In this document: positions 11,077 to 22,821 of the stretch, in pieces
How the letters are laid out: every line of letters begins with the position of its first letter
Position numbering within the stretch: the stretch's first letter is position 1
Assembly: GCF_020906515.1 (NCBI RefSeq)
Contig: NC_085850.1
Span: 2,728,001-2,792,000 of the forward strand
Source of the DNA: Vanrija pseudolonga
Lineage: Eukaryota; Basidiomycota; Tremellomycetes; Trichosporonales; Trichosporonaceae
Length of the DNA: 64,000 nucleotides
Direction: 5' to 3'
Notes under the pieces: generated by a model
What the model saw: only the letters and a program-made list of their open reading frames with translations
Database searches by the model: none
Told to the model about the DNA's origin: nothing
Position numbers and translations under genes: made by a program

Positions 11077-11925
11077 TTACCAGTACCACTTGGCGTGCGC
11101 GCTGGGTGTGTCAGCTGTGCGCGGCACGAGTAAACCCACCGAGGGACGCCCGACACGACGTCGTCGCCGTCGGCAAGGCCCTTCTCATAGTCGGCACGGT
11201 ACTTGAGGAAGATTTCCATCGTGACGCGGGCGTCCTCGATCTGGGGGTGGGCGTCAGTGGTCAGCTTGGCAGCGCCGCAAATAGCAGTGATTGATACCCA
11301 CGGGACAGTGGGCGCCCTCCTGGATATCGCGTCCCAGCACCTCCTTGGCCATGGCGCGCAGGCCGGGGTACATGCCCTCCGTCTTGACGCCCATGCGCTC
11401 GCGGAGCGGGTAGAAGAGCGCCGTGTCGCGCACGTCCTCGTAGTCGTGCCTGTGCTGGAGGACGGCCAGGTCGTTGAAGAGCGCATGCCCGACGATAATC
11501 TTCGACTTGATGATCTCAATCACCTCCTTGCGGACGGTTTCGACGGTCGGCGCTGGCGGCGGCGTCAACTTGCTTCTGCGACGAAGAGGCCCGAGCACCC
11601 ACCGTCCTTGAGGAGCGCCTTTGTAATCCCCGATTCTGGCGTCAGCTTGCCCACGAGTCGGCGCTCACTGTCCGTCTTGTAGTCGAGCACGTTCTTCGGG
11701 TGCTGGAACACGTAGGAATGGTACAGGACCTTGCCGGTATGGTCGACGATTGCGACCCTAGGCGTGGTGTGAGCTGGCCGTACGCGTCGTCAAGAGCACT
11801 AGACCTACCGAGCCAGCCCATTCTCCGTGTTGCAGCGCACCATTTCGCAGTCTGCCGTTGTCAGTCCCGTCCATGCGCAGACACGCACCGATGCCGACGT
11901 AGCGGTCGAGCCCGATGACAGTCAT
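11077..11925 (-). CDS. DEDDh 3'-5' exonuclease, Rex4/ISG20-like
   Basis: RNase-T-fold exonuclease of the Rex4/ISG20 group, probably RNA-directed. Exons 11889..11925, 11809..11851, 11603..11757, 11302..11552, 11140..11240 and 11077..11101 give 203 aa, close to a bare nuclease domain. Exo I is IDCEMVRC (D13, E15), Exo II is GHALFND (D106), and Exo III is H-x2-I-E-D-A-R (H160, D165). Phase is kept at every junction. The intron after KALLKD runs 11553..11602, giving KDAPTVETV; reading through would need a frame break. The last exon of 25 nt ends in AHAKWYW. There is no N- or C-terminal extension of the kind found in full-length nucleolar Rex4, so it could be an orphan ISG20-like enzyme. It shares a 225-bp divergent promoter with the gene at 12151. 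Confidence 0.87.
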
Positions 11926-12150
11926 TCTGGGTCAGTGGATGGAGAGAGAAGAGAAGCAGGATGCGAAGTGTCCCCTCGCTGCTACTTATAGGCTCGCTGT
12001 GGAGCGGCGAGACACGAGGCGGACACACAAAGTGGAGGTTGGCCCGCCTGGCTGGTCGGGCATTGTTGTGGGTGTCAAAACACGCCTGTTACGCCTGTTA
12101 GGCCATTGACAGCACATCGTCGGTCCACATTGTCCTCGTACCCTCGCCCG
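11926..12150. promoter_or_regulatory. shared divergent promoter region
   Basis: 225 bp between the start codons of the exonuclease (minus) and the + strand gene at 12151. It must carry the 5' UTRs and promoters of both. No clear TATA box was identified. Confidence 0.5.
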
Positions 12151-13424
12151 ATGGCAGCACACACGCCGTCCATACACACGCCACCCATCCTCCCCCTCCC
12201 GACGCCAGGGAGCGCGGGCTTCTCCCCGGCGCTCGTGCGCGCGGTGCACGCCTCGCCGGCGCTGCGCGGCTGGGCGCCGGACGGCACGCTGCTCGCCGTC
12301 TTCGTGCTCGCCATGGTCGCGCGCCGCGGGGGCGTGCTCGTCGACGTCGTGCGGGACCGCGGGTCGCCTGTGCCCGGCGTGCACCGCGTCGTGCGGGCTG
12401 CGATTGCGGTAGGTAGTGTGTGTGTGCTGGCGCGGGCTGACGACTTGTAGCTCGCAGAGTCAGTGTTCGGCCTCGAGACCCGCACTATCGTCCTCTCGGC
12501 ACACAGTACCGCCGCCGACGTGTCCTTCGAGCCCCGCGCAGGCTGCTTCGTCATCGCTGGCCTCGAGGACGCGCCGACCCCCGTCCAGATCAAGTTCCGC
12601 GACCAGGTCGCCCTGGCTGACAAGTGGGTCCGGCCGCCGCTCGTCGTGTGGGTCCGCAACGAGGACAAGGCAGACGACTCGCCCCCGTGGCTGGTAAGTG
12701 CTCGCTGTGCGCCAGCGCCCCGTCCCCGCTGAGCTTCTAGATCGACATCTTCTCATGTTCGATCGCCGTTGTCCCCGACGACATTGAGCCGCCACCCGCC
12801 GGGCTGGAGCAGACAGCCCTCATCCCACCAGACTACGTCGCAGACCTGCGCTCGCTCCTCGAGGTAACGCACATTCACCCCCCACTAGAGGTGCACATCT
12901 CCAACCTTGTCGCCGCACTGTCTTTACATCCCTCACTCGCATCAACCATAACCGCAAGAGCAGAAGAGGCGCTTACTCGCCTGGTCCGCGGGCAACGCCT
13001 CCTCGCGTCGCCGTTCGACCTCCCACCAGACTGGGAGGAGAACGTGCACACCTGGCAGCACGAGGTGGGCAACCCGAATGCTGCCCGTCGACAGGCAGCA
13101 GCTGCAGGAGGGCTCAGCGGCGGCCCAGGCGGCGTGGACACGTGGGCGCGCCGCGCCGGCGAGGTGCCGAGAACGGAAGCCGTCGTCGGACCAGGCGGTG
13201 ACGAGTGGTACTGCCTGCCTGAGAATGTGGCTGGCGCATGGGCGCTCGCGGTGCGTCACCGTGTGCGCGTGCGCGAGCCCGGCCAGGGCGCGCTGTACCA
13301 GCTCAACGGGACGGCGCAGGAGCGCGCCGCCAAGGCCAGCAAGCACCAGGGGACGGTCCGCGAGACGGCGCGCCACCGCCGCGAGGTCGACCAGGCGCTC
13401 GAGGAGCTCCTCCTCACTGTGTAG
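12151..13424 (+). CDS. hypothetical protein with MoxR/Mg-chelatase-like AAA lid segment
   Basis: Function not known. Exons 12151..12408, 12451..12693 and 12741..13424 (introns 42 and 47 nt) encode 394 aa. The central segment VTHIHPPLEVHISNLV followed by AALSLHPSL and ARAEEALTRLVRGQ resembles the helical lid of MoxR/Mg-chelatase-type AAA+ ATPases, where a similar pattern follows the sensor region. I cannot find a Walker A or Walker B motif, so it is either a degenerate relative or a chance likeness. The N-terminal part holds hydrophobic beta-like stretches (FVIAGLED, PPLVVWVRN). The C-terminus is rich in Ala, Arg and Gln and probably helical. No targeting signal or membrane helix is convincing. 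Confidence 0.7.
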
Positions 13425-13949
13425 ACTAGACGTGTTGTTGTCAATAGTATCTTGCATTCACTGTATTGTTCTGTTCGTGCGTGCCGAGGAGGACAGACGC
13501 GTCGCTTCTGCGCCACTGACCGCCGACGTGTTTGAGGTGTCGTTGGTCCCCTGCGCCGCGGTGCCGATCCTGCTCGCCGCCTCGTGGCCTTGCGACACCG
13601 CAGCGGTGCAGCCCCTGGCCGTTGTTCTCGCCGTCGGCGCTGTCGATGCTTCGGCGCGCCATGGTGGCGTGTGATAAACACGCCGTGTGTGAGAGCGGTT
13701 GTGTGTTTACACTGACTCGCCGCGACAGTCACTTTCGTCGCACCGACCCACCACCACCACCACCACTCGTCACTCTTTCACTCGTCCCAGGATCCACTCA
13801 CCGCGCCTCTCTCTCGGCCATTCACACTCGCCCATACCCCCCTCCCCCTCCCATCACTCTCCCCCCCCTTCCCCTTGCACCCCCTTCCCTTCCCCTTCCT
13901 CTTCTTCTCTCCATTCACCATATACCCAGCATCTCTTGTACCCAGCGTC
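13425..13949. other. intergenic, strongly pyrimidine-rich before next start
   Basis: 3' region of the preceding gene and 5' region of the gene at 13950. From about 13745 to 13925 the + strand is almost all C and T with CCACCACC runs, as in fungal promoter and leader CT-tracts. No gene seen. Confidence 0.5.
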
Positions 13950-15993
13950 ATGCGCCTACAGCAGCGCTCCTCCTCGGCGGATATTAACGACCGCCGCAAC
14001 TTCCGCGTACACCGTCTCATCGAGCGCGCGACCGGGCGTCCTCCACCAGCACGGCGTGTCAACGTCTCGGACATCAGTGGGCCAGTCGAGGTCCTCGTCC
14101 CAGTGGGAGAGTCCTTAACAACAAGCCAGGCGTCGCAACCAGGCCGCAGTAACTCGCTGTCGTCCTCCCTTACGTCGCGTATCTCCCGCGCCTTCTCCAT
14201 CTCGGACCGGCGCACGACGACGACGATACCCAACACGCATACCCGCTCGCACTCGACTTCTGCGTCAGTCATCATGGGTCTAACGAGCGACTTTGCCGCC
14301 CTATCCCCGCCTTTGACGGCTAGCACGTCGTCAAACTGGAGCTACGAGGACGTCGCCACCGCCCGCCACGGCTACGTCCCGTCGTCGGCTTCAACGTCGG
14401 CGACCGCCACGCCCACCTCTGCGGCCTGTAAGTGGTGACTACAGTTCCTCTGACCCACCACTGACAACCCCAGTCGACCACAGCCGTATTCGCCCCCAGC
14501 ACACACACAGCCAAAGCCAGCACATGCATACCTACCCTCAACGGCCGATGGCAACAACGCCATTTGGGTCGTACACGAAAAGCTCTGCCAAGCGCCCGAA
14601 CACAGCACCTTCCTCCGGATCCCCTTCCCCGCCGGAGAAGGCACCGCCACTGCCAGTCCCCAAGACGCGCCTCTCCCAGTCTCCCCTCGTTGGCTCGTCC
14701 CTCTTCCGCGAGACGTTCAGTCGCCTCTCGGCCGTCGCCAACGGCACCAGCAGCACCGACAATGTGGCGTCTTCTTCGTCACTTCGTTCCCGCCCCATTT
14801 CGCTACCGGTGAGAGCCACGCTGGTTCAGTCGGGGACTCCTCAACCGCCTTCCCTCACACGCCGTCCACCTTACGTCGTGCAGGACAGCTCGCTGGACAC
14901 GCCGTCCCGGCCCGGCTTCCGCTCCAAGCGCGAGGCTATCTGCCTCTCTCCGCTGCCGGTCTCGCCCGTTTCGCCTCTCTCGACATCCTTTGTGCATCCG
15001 CCAGAAACACCATCATCAGTCAACTCTAGCACTTCGTCTCGCTTCCGGATCCCCCGCAAGCCTGTGCCTGTCCTCACGCCAGAAGAGCTCGGTACTCCAT
15101 CGCCCCCTCCCACCCCCAAGATGTGCACTGACACTTCAGCGGGCGAGACGACTTCGGCCAGCAGCTGCAGCCCGCTGTCCTCCCCTGCTGCCTCGGCAGA
15201 ATCTATGGACACACCACAAGACGAACCAACCTCGCCGTCTTTGGCACCCTTAAGCCCCAACGCCTCGTTCAGCAACGAGATGGACCGCCTCTTTGACGAG
15301 CTTCTCGACGAGTGCCGCACACCAAAGGTCTCACGCCCGCCGACAGCAGCGACCCAGCACGTCCCTATGCCGGAGCACCGACCAGTTACACCCGGACGAC
15401 CACTGGCGCACAAGACGTCGTCTATTCTCCGCCGCACTCCTGCAGTTCGCAGATCACTCCGGAATATCAATATCCACAAGCGCTCCCAGTCGCACCCGTT
15501 ACCCGATAGCCCCAAGATCTCGGTGCCACTGACTCCGAGCCGCGAGACGCGCCACACGCGCGAAACCTCAACCCCCCTACCGACCTGCTCGCCTTTCAAG
15601 CCCTTCATCCCCTCGCAGCGCAGCTTTGAGCCCCTGCGTGCCGTCCGCTCCCGCTCAAGCCCAATGCTGGCGACGACGTCCGCCAACATCCCCGCCGCGG
15701 GCCTCCAGACGCCTGTCGGCCGGGTCAAGGATCGCGTCCAGCAGTTTGAGCGGACCGAGAACTCCCCCACCGCCCCGTCCACCCCTGTGAAGAGTGAGCT
15801 TGAAAACAACTCTGTGTGTTTGTGAGCTCACAATGTCAGCCTTGGGCGCCATTCTCAACAAGAACATTCGTGTGAACTCTGATGAGCTGACTCTGGAATC
15901 CAAGCGTCTGAGTGAGTCCAGGTCAGCGCGGTCCCGCTTCCACCTGCTCACCCCACAGTGGAAGAGGCGCGCGCGCGTCGCGCCATTCGCTAA
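13950..15993 (+). CDS. hypothetical Ser/Pro-rich disordered protein with short C-terminal helix
   Basis: Not recognised. Exons 13950..14427, 14474..15793, 15840..15911 and 15959..15993 give 634 aa. Most of the chain is Ser/Thr/Pro-rich with many SP/TP sites and RS/KRS motifs, suggesting a proline-directed phosphoprotein. An acidic helix, NEMDRLFDELLDECR, lies mid-protein and a basic patch, LRRTPAVRRSLRNINIHKR, after it. The last two exons were found by splice consensus: without them the frame stops just past a GTGAGC donor. They add LGAILNKNIRVNSDELTLES and then a charged end MEEARARRAIR, which looks helical. AATAAA follows the stop by about 107 nt. Cytoskeletal or cell-cycle roles are guesses only. 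Confidence 0.78.
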
Positions 15994-16427
15994 AAAGCAA
16001 AGCCGAAACTCATGCCGCAGAGGTCACATTTTACTCCATATAATGAACATTAGTAACTTGTATCCATCGCCATGCGGCCACCACACTTGTAGAGCAATGT
16101 AATAAAGCAGTTACATGTCATTTATTTGTACCCAGCTGGTGCAGGTCTAGCCGAGTAAACCAAGTTACGATTTCTATCAACAAATATGGCTATCAGCGGG
16201 ACGAAGGTATCCTAAGTGTCGTAGAGGTGAGAGTCGACGGTGTTATAATACATTGGAGAAGTGAAGTTCGGGGTATGTATGGACGAGAGACTCAGAATGG
16301 CGTCGCGGCGGTCTCGGCTGCAAGAGCAACCTCACCGGCCCAGTGGCGGAGGACGCCGCGGCCGCGCTCATGGATCGGCATGCGCTCGGGGTCGCTAGGG
16401 CTGTCAGTACAGCCATAATGGTCAATC
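15994..16427. other. convergent intergenic gap
   Basis: 434 bp between two convergent stop codons. AT-richer than its surroundings, with AATAAA at 16101. No gene seen. Confidence 0.5.
16101..16106 (+). terminator. AATAAA polyadenylation-like signal
   Basis: AATAAA in AT-rich sequence about 107 nt downstream of the stop of the 13950..15993 gene; a plausible 3' end signal. Confidence 0.5.
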
Positions 16428-18298
16428 TCACCGGACGACGATAACCGCGTGCGAGTTGGGGCAGTCGGGGAACCAGACCATGTGCTTGTTGGGGTCGAGG
16501 GCGTTTAGCCAGTGGACCATGCGCGCCTGGCGGTCGGTCATGAGGGGGTGGACGTCGGGCTCAAAGTGCTCAAAGTCGTCGTCGAACTCGTCGTGGTCGA
16601 GAGGGAGCGGCGTCTCGACGGCATCCATGAAGTCTTGCTCAATGTTACGCTCGACCTTGCGAATGGCGGCGCGCAGGCCGTCAATCGAGAGGCCGTGAAC
16701 CGAGGGAATGGGCGACATCGGAGACACGGGGCTGCTGGTGCCGGCCGCAGTCCGGTTGGCCTCCATTTGTGCGCGGGTGAGCTTCTGGAGACGAAGGCGC
16801 CTGGGGTGTGAGTGAAGTCTCCAGTAAATTCACTCACGAGCGGCTGGTGTCAAGTGAGAAGCGGATAATGACCAGAAGGAAAAGCACCGGGATAAGGATC
16901 GGGGCGAGGACGAGAATGATCTGACTGTCAGCTGAGCAAGCTGGCCGGTTCAACTGACAGTGCTATACGGCTCGCGAAACCTCAAGGTCGGCGGAAGGGT
17001 ACCAATGTTCCAGTTGAACCACTGCTTTGCCTTTGGTTTGGCCACGGTGAGCGGGTCCGGCTGTGGGAACGACCACTGGTGGGCAATGTCTTGGTGGTCG
17101 TACTTGACCTGGAGACCACGCTCCTTCCACTTGACGAAAGGGTCGCTCATCTGGATAGCAGCCGAGGGAAACGGCACCGTGTTGTCGTTGACGAGGTTAG
17201 CGTAGATGTGAATGTCGCGGAAGCGAGCGAGGGCCTTGTGGAAAACTTGCTCTTTCGGGGCGTAAGTGCCACACTCGCTCGCCACCACCGAAATTCGAAA
17301 CGCGCCACTCACTGGGATCGGCCATGATTTCGAGAAGCGGGCGCTCGTCGAGCTCTGAATAGCTGTCCACGACGTAGATCTGCTCGCCGGTGCGTGAGAG
17401 CAGGCGGCCACCGAGCCACGAGAGCGCCTGGGAGATGAAGGTATCTAGGGGGCGGGGGTGAGACTACCGTTTCGGGTGTGTGAGAGCGCGTCGCCCACCA
17501 CTCACTGTAGCGCGGAATGCCGAGATGCGGAGACGCCAGCGCCGAAAAGGTGACCGGCTCGTGGGCGTCAAAGAAGGAAGGCGTGCGCGCGTTGAGCAGG
17601 CCGACGAGGTACCGCGCCACGACTAGATTGTCCACATCAGTGTCTCATTCCGCGACCGCGTCGTTCCCAGGGTACTTACGCCCTCCGAGGGAGTATCCCA
17701 TCTGTTGTGTGGATGGCGAGGAGGGGGTCCAGGTCAGTCTCGCGCTCGCGCATGCACACCCCGTTTCACCTCCACCCCGCCCAAACTCACAACACTGAAG
17801 CGCGCGACATGGCGCCCGTCGGCCTCGAGGCGGGCGATCTCGCGGTCGAGCTGGGCGTCGGTGTGAGCGCGTCGTCCGAGTCATGCATGGGAGGGCTGGC
17901 ACACAAGTGACCAGCACTGCGCTGCAGGAAGTGGCCGTGTCCACCGATTCCCAACTCACCTCGTATGCACAGCGGCTGGCGCACACGTCGACACCGTCGT
18001 AGGTGAGCTTTGACGTCATGCCCTCGGCGACGAGCACGACGAGGTCGTCGCGCTGGCGGCGGGGCGTGGCGTCGGGGGACGAGTGGACCGAGCTGCCGCC
18101 GCCGCTGGCGATGTCGACAGTGGTCATGTCTGTCCACGCGGCGTGCAGCTCGTCGACGGCGGCGGCGAGGTGCTCTGGCTTGCCTGCGGTCGCGGTCGCG
18201 TGTTAGTGGCGTGGTTGTTGTGCCTGCGTGCGCTCGCGACACTGACCCCATAGCCCGTGGATGAGGAGTACGAGGTGGACGTCCTTGAACTTGGTCAT
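16428..18298 (-). CDS. DUF676 serine esterase/lipase with C-terminal membrane anchor
   Basis: Putative lipid esterase of the DUF676 family, which includes yeast Rog1 and Lpl1. Nine exons: 18247..18298, 17960..18183, 17791..17850, 17680..17701, 17506..17622, 17313..17444, 16959..17251, 16838..16920 and 16428..16800, 451 aa, all in phase. The start is a few residues before the oxyanion loop LLIHGLWGKPEHL. The nucleophile motif is GYSLGG (S116), encoded in a 22-nt exon, followed by LVARYLVG. Exon 8 encodes a hydrophobic helix (about 301-321, IILVLAPILIPVLFLLVII) that probably anchors it to ER or lipid-droplet membrane. The C-terminus ends in SHAVIVVR, the expected catalytic His region (H445). 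Three introns are 37, 38 and 57 nt. Confidence 0.9.
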
Positions 18299-18663
18299 GG
18301 CTAGAGGTGTTGGGAGATGGGTTGCAGTCAAAGAGGGGGAAAAGTTGAGCTGATCCCAAGTTATACGTGTACGAGTGTGCGACCTACCACTCTGGACGCC
18401 GCCGTTCAGAAATCACAAAGGACGCATCAAAGGCGCCCAGGCACCAACCGTCAACATTCAGGGACCACGACCACGTGCCAGCCGCCGGCCCCGCCCAGCT
18501 GGCCCAGCTTTTCGACAAAGCCAAAGCCTCGACCTGCTGCTGCATGCTGCACCACCCATGTCGGAAGATCAAACGCACTGCATTTGCGGCGCAACCCATT
18601 GCGCGCTATAGAAATGGCTTCTTCTTCCTGCTGCTGCTGTCATGCTACATCGACACAAAGTTC

Positions 18664-20288
18664 TTAAGCACCGTTGGTGGCAGCGGCGGCCTTCTTGGCC
18701 TTCTTCTTGGGCGCACGCAGAGGAGCGGCAATGAGGTTCTTGAGGTCCTCGTCCTGGATCGACTTGTCCGACTTGACCTTGTCGCTGCATGGGGTCAGTG
18801 CTGTCACGGCATACCATCAGAGCAACTCACGCCGAGTACCAGACGGGCTGGGGGGATAGCAACAAGGGGCCAGCGGGGAGAAGGGCAACTGGCATCGAGT
18901 CAGCTTCGGGTCCGAGATTAGGCTGACACGGCTCAACTCACGGGTGAAGAAGAACTCGGCAACAACCGAGCCGGCAACAGTCTGGGTAACCTCGTAAGGC
19001 TTGAGGAGACCTGCGAGGTATTAGCAATGTGAAGCGGCCGCCTAGGGTGCGTCCCAACTCACCGTGGGCAACAGCCTCCTGGACACCCATGCGGGCACGG
19101 CGCTCGTCCTCGAGGGCACGGAGGGTGAAGGGGAAGGCACCCGACTTCTTTTGGACCTCGGAGAAGGTAGCACGCGAGGTCTTCATCTTGAGCTGGTAGT
19201 TAACGTCGTTGGCGCGCTTGTAGACCGAAGTACGGGCGTCCTCGGGGCGGGCCTGTAAAGGTTTAGTGACTGTTGCTCGGGACCGAGACCCACCTTGGCG
19301 TCAGTGCCGGTGACGACAAGGACGTCGACACCGTAAACCTCGCCCTCCTCGAAGGTGGCCGTCTCGTGGTCGCGACGGAGCTCGGGGGTGGGGTTGAGGA
19401 GGACGCGCTTCTTGCCGTCGGTGACGTTCTGCTCGTGCTGGCACGAGAGCATGCCCTGGACGGGGAGCACACCGTACTCCTTGGTGACCTTCTGGACAAC
19501 CTCGGTAACGTCCCAGTTCTTGGCTCCGGGCTTGAGGGTGCGGATGGCAGCCTGGGCAGCCTCGTAGGCGGCCTTGATGGCGTCGGCAGCAGCACCCTCA
19601 GTCTTGCTTCCAACCTGGACAGTCTCGGCGTGGATGACAGCGTAGCCGTCAATCTGGATACCGAGCTGGACCTTGACAACGTCGCCGTCCTTGAGGACAA
19701 CCTCGGGGTCAGAGGGGAGGGGCGAGACGTGCGAAACGACGTTGTTGACCGAGACACAGGTGGGGAAAGCCGAGCCTGTGCGAGTGTGCGTCAATGGAAT
19801 GGCCCGTGCCGAGAAAGAGAAAGTTGACAAGACGACTGCGGTGGTGTCGCCGCAACCTCGCCACCGACTCACCCTTGGTGACCTTGACACCGGCCTTGGC
19901 CTTGTTGTACAGAGGAGCAACGGCCTCGGCGACGAGCTTGTCACCCCTGCGCGCAAAAGATCAGCCACGAAAACACAAAATGCAGGCATCATCATCGGCT
20001 CCGATGACACCGGCAGGCAGGACAACGTACTCGATGGAGAGCTCAAGAACCTTCTTGCCAGCAGTGATCTGGGGGATGAGCTTCTTGAGGACCTCGTTGA
20101 GCGCCTGGCCGGCAGTGGTGTACTTGGTGATGCTGGGAGACGGTGCGTCAGTGAGGTCACACGCCAGGCACATTTTATGAGCTGCCGGTCACTCACACCT
20201 CGTTGGAGAGGCCCTTCTCCTCCTCCTTCTCGGCCTTGTCGGCGACAGGAGCGGGCTTCTTGAGATCGATGGCGGCCTCGGCGGACAT
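18664..20288 (-). CDS. PA2G4/EBP1 homologue (methionine aminopeptidase-like, non-peptidase)
   Basis: Proliferation-associated 2G4 family: a pita-bread-fold relative of type II methionine aminopeptidase that binds ribosomes near the exit tunnel and lacks peptidase activity in known members. Eight exons (20197..20288, 20031..20132, 19873..19946, 19294..19775, 19063..19252, 18942..19010, 18831..18888, 18664..18784) encode 395 aa, matching the length of human PA2G4. Visible family segments are NEVITKYTTAGQALN, the SAFPTCVSVNNVVSH loop, GDVVKVQLGIQIDGY, the YGVLPVQGMLSCQHEQ region and LALLPAGPLL. The C-terminus is Lys/Ala-rich (APKKKAKKAAAA), the family's RNA-binding tail. The exon 2 donor is GTACGT inside the Glu codon that gives SIEGDKLV. 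Confidence 0.93.
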
Positions 20289-22821
20289 TGTGTCTGTTTG
20301 GTCTAGGTGGTAGAGGTAGTAGGTTGGAAGGTTGAATAGGAGAGCCCAAGGACGTCAATGGAACAAGGCGGCTTGCGGCGCTGCTGCTCTGCAAGGTCTG
20401 CTGCCTTGAACATCTCTCATTGTAATTTGGTCCCGCCAAAGTGGGGCTCCAGCTTGTCATGCGACCTAGTGCCGAGTGTGGCGCCGTGGCAGGCAGTGAT
20501 GTCACTGCAACGTAGACGCTGTAGTCATGTCTGAGCATGCAAGCGGGTCGAGACGGGGCAAGGTGGGCGTGGGATGCAACCCGAATACGCTCGGACAGTC
20601 ACTCCATCACTGACATCAGTGAGGTAGTTGATTCGGGATATCCGAACCCACCAAAGGCGGATCCAGCTGCTCCGTCCCGCACCGATTCGGACGGAAATGG
20701 CGACGACACAGGCCTGCCAGCTGCCTAGGCACTTCATTGTCGAGGTCCCGTTGTGGGCTCTCACACAGCTCTCTCCCCGCCTCCTACTGTTCTTGAATTA
20801 CGAAAGATTGTCACATGTTGCTCAAGGTCAAGGGCTCACGGAGAGCTGAGGAGGAGGTATGTACCAACGCCCTCGCGCGCTCCACGAGGGAACCAAACAA
20901 CTGGTTCATACCCTTCGCTTGCACATACTCTGGGAACTCCCACATGCTCCCCTGCACCCCTTGGTAAACTCAACCCACTTGCCGGCGGCATGCTCGCACG
21001 ACCTGACGGGAGATCATCACGGGACGAGGGCCGTCCCGTCCGCCATCTTGCCTTCATCTCTGCGGTGTTCAAGCGAGCTCCCGCCCTGTGCAGGGAGTTG
21101 AAACGGTGCTCGGTGTTGAAACGCGATTGTTGTAATGAGGAAATGCCAGCTTGGAGAGATTGTGGTCTTGGCCGTACGGAGTATGCGGTCTCCATTGCTC
21201 GGCATTCAGTACCGCGGGAGACGCATCATCAGTCGAATGGCAGGGCTGTTCCCCATGCGGGGCTACTCGCATCCATCCCATCAGACCCGGTGGAGCCGTG
21301 ATCCCTTGAACAAGCCAAGCTCTCACTCCTTCGCTCACCGCTCATAGCCGCTAGCGCCTCGCCACCACACCTGCTTCCTGAGCCATCAGCACCCACGCCG
21401 CCCCGCGTCCACGCACAGCAGCGACCCGAGCGTGCCCCCCCTTGCATCCGCTTCGCGTTGATGCTTAATCGAATCATTACCAGCGATCCAGCAGATCATT
21501 GATGGTTAATCGCTAATGGGCAGGCGGGCGCGAGAAGGTTTCATAGCAGTGCAGTCAGCTTCATGCTTCCGCAGGGAGTTGAGTAGCTGCTCCGGAGTAT
21601 TAGGCGGCGCGGGTAATGCAGCAGCGTCATCCGTATTAATCAGATGGACGCCGAGCGGGACCGGGCGTTAGTCTGGTGCGGTGACTTACTTGCCCAATGC
21701 CGACGAGGAGTTTGGCGAGCTCGTGTCGTCCGGTGGGAATCCCGTCTCGCGTGCACGCTCTACGGCGCCGAGAATAAGCAGCGTATGCTGAATCTGGATG
21801 CTCAAATTGCTCGTCGAAGCCGCAAACCTCTGTAAGGGGGATTTGAGCAAGTCTGTCATGTTGCGCGTGTCAAGGAGGTCAGGAGGGCAGGGTAAGAATG
21901 AGGGTTTCGAGGCGTCTGGGTCTGGGCGCGACCCCCCCTCCGGCTCCTGGTCCCTGTATCACTTGTGCCGGCTTGGTGTCGCCGACTGTTACTGGGCGTT
22001 TGGTCAATTAAACAGCCACCAGAGGCTGAGCAGGAGGCGCCATGCACGCCGACTTTTAGGAAATGGTTGCAGGGGGTGGTGAGATGTCGAATAGCCATGC
22101 AAACACCGTACGATGGATGGATGAGAGATGCGTCGTTGAAAGAGTTTTGTTCAAGTTGAATGCTTTGGTCGAGACTATGTATTTGCCAGCGGAGTGGAAT
22201 GTGCCTGATGTCCCCCTCTGCTCGCCTCTGTTCCGCTGCGTGTTCCGGGAAGGCGTTTTGCGATCGAGCAGACTGGTGCGTGCGGAATGACGCCCAGTGG
22301 AACAACCCAAAATGATGGTGCGTGGTGGGGTGCAGTGGGGTGCAGCCAGCAGCAGCGCGCGGCAACCAAGGGCAGGGGCAGGCCTTTACGGCATCGAGAC
22401 AGCCTAACCAGCTACTCTATTTGCGTGTCAAGGGGCCAGCCAGCCAGACATGCAGCAACCTGGGCCGACCTTTGTATCGTCGTCTCAATCACACTTGCAC
22501 CTCTTGCACCTCATCTCAGTCACACACACCCAACGGCAATGCGCAGCACCCAGCGCGCGTCAGTGCCATCATAGTCCCGGTTCACACCCATCGACCGTGC
22601 GACGACGACCTACGACTACGACGACGAACTCACCCCGACCCAGATCGCGACTCCACCCCACCCCCCACGCGCGCAATACTCCGGCGATCGTGGTCGCGAC
22701 CTGACTGGGCAAACGTAACAGCTTGCTGCTGCTAGGTCGCCATCGCGCTGGCGGGGGGGACAAACACCATCACCACACCACCCTCGCCATTGCTCCTGCT
22801 GTTGCATCTCACTCAACCACC
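20289..22821. other. gene-free 2.5 kb between divergent genes
   Basis: Separates the PA2G4 start (minus) from the start at 22822 (plus). From about 20600 to 22350 it is visibly less GC-rich than the rest of the window. It holds no ORF with domain features, no tRNA and no clear repeat. It could hold long promoters or a noncoding transcript. Nothing more can be supported. Confidence 0.45.

Noticed and set aside
11553-11602. Apparent frame break in the exonuclease gene
   Set aside because: Reading to the nearest AG would need an intron of only 23-27 nt in the wrong phase. A normal 50-nt intron ending CGCCAG restores phase and the conserved KDAPTVETV join, so the gene is intact.
14871-15809. 312-codon open frame on the minus strand
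   Set aside because: Antisense to the spliced 13950..15993 gene, which has consistent introns and a plausible C-terminus.
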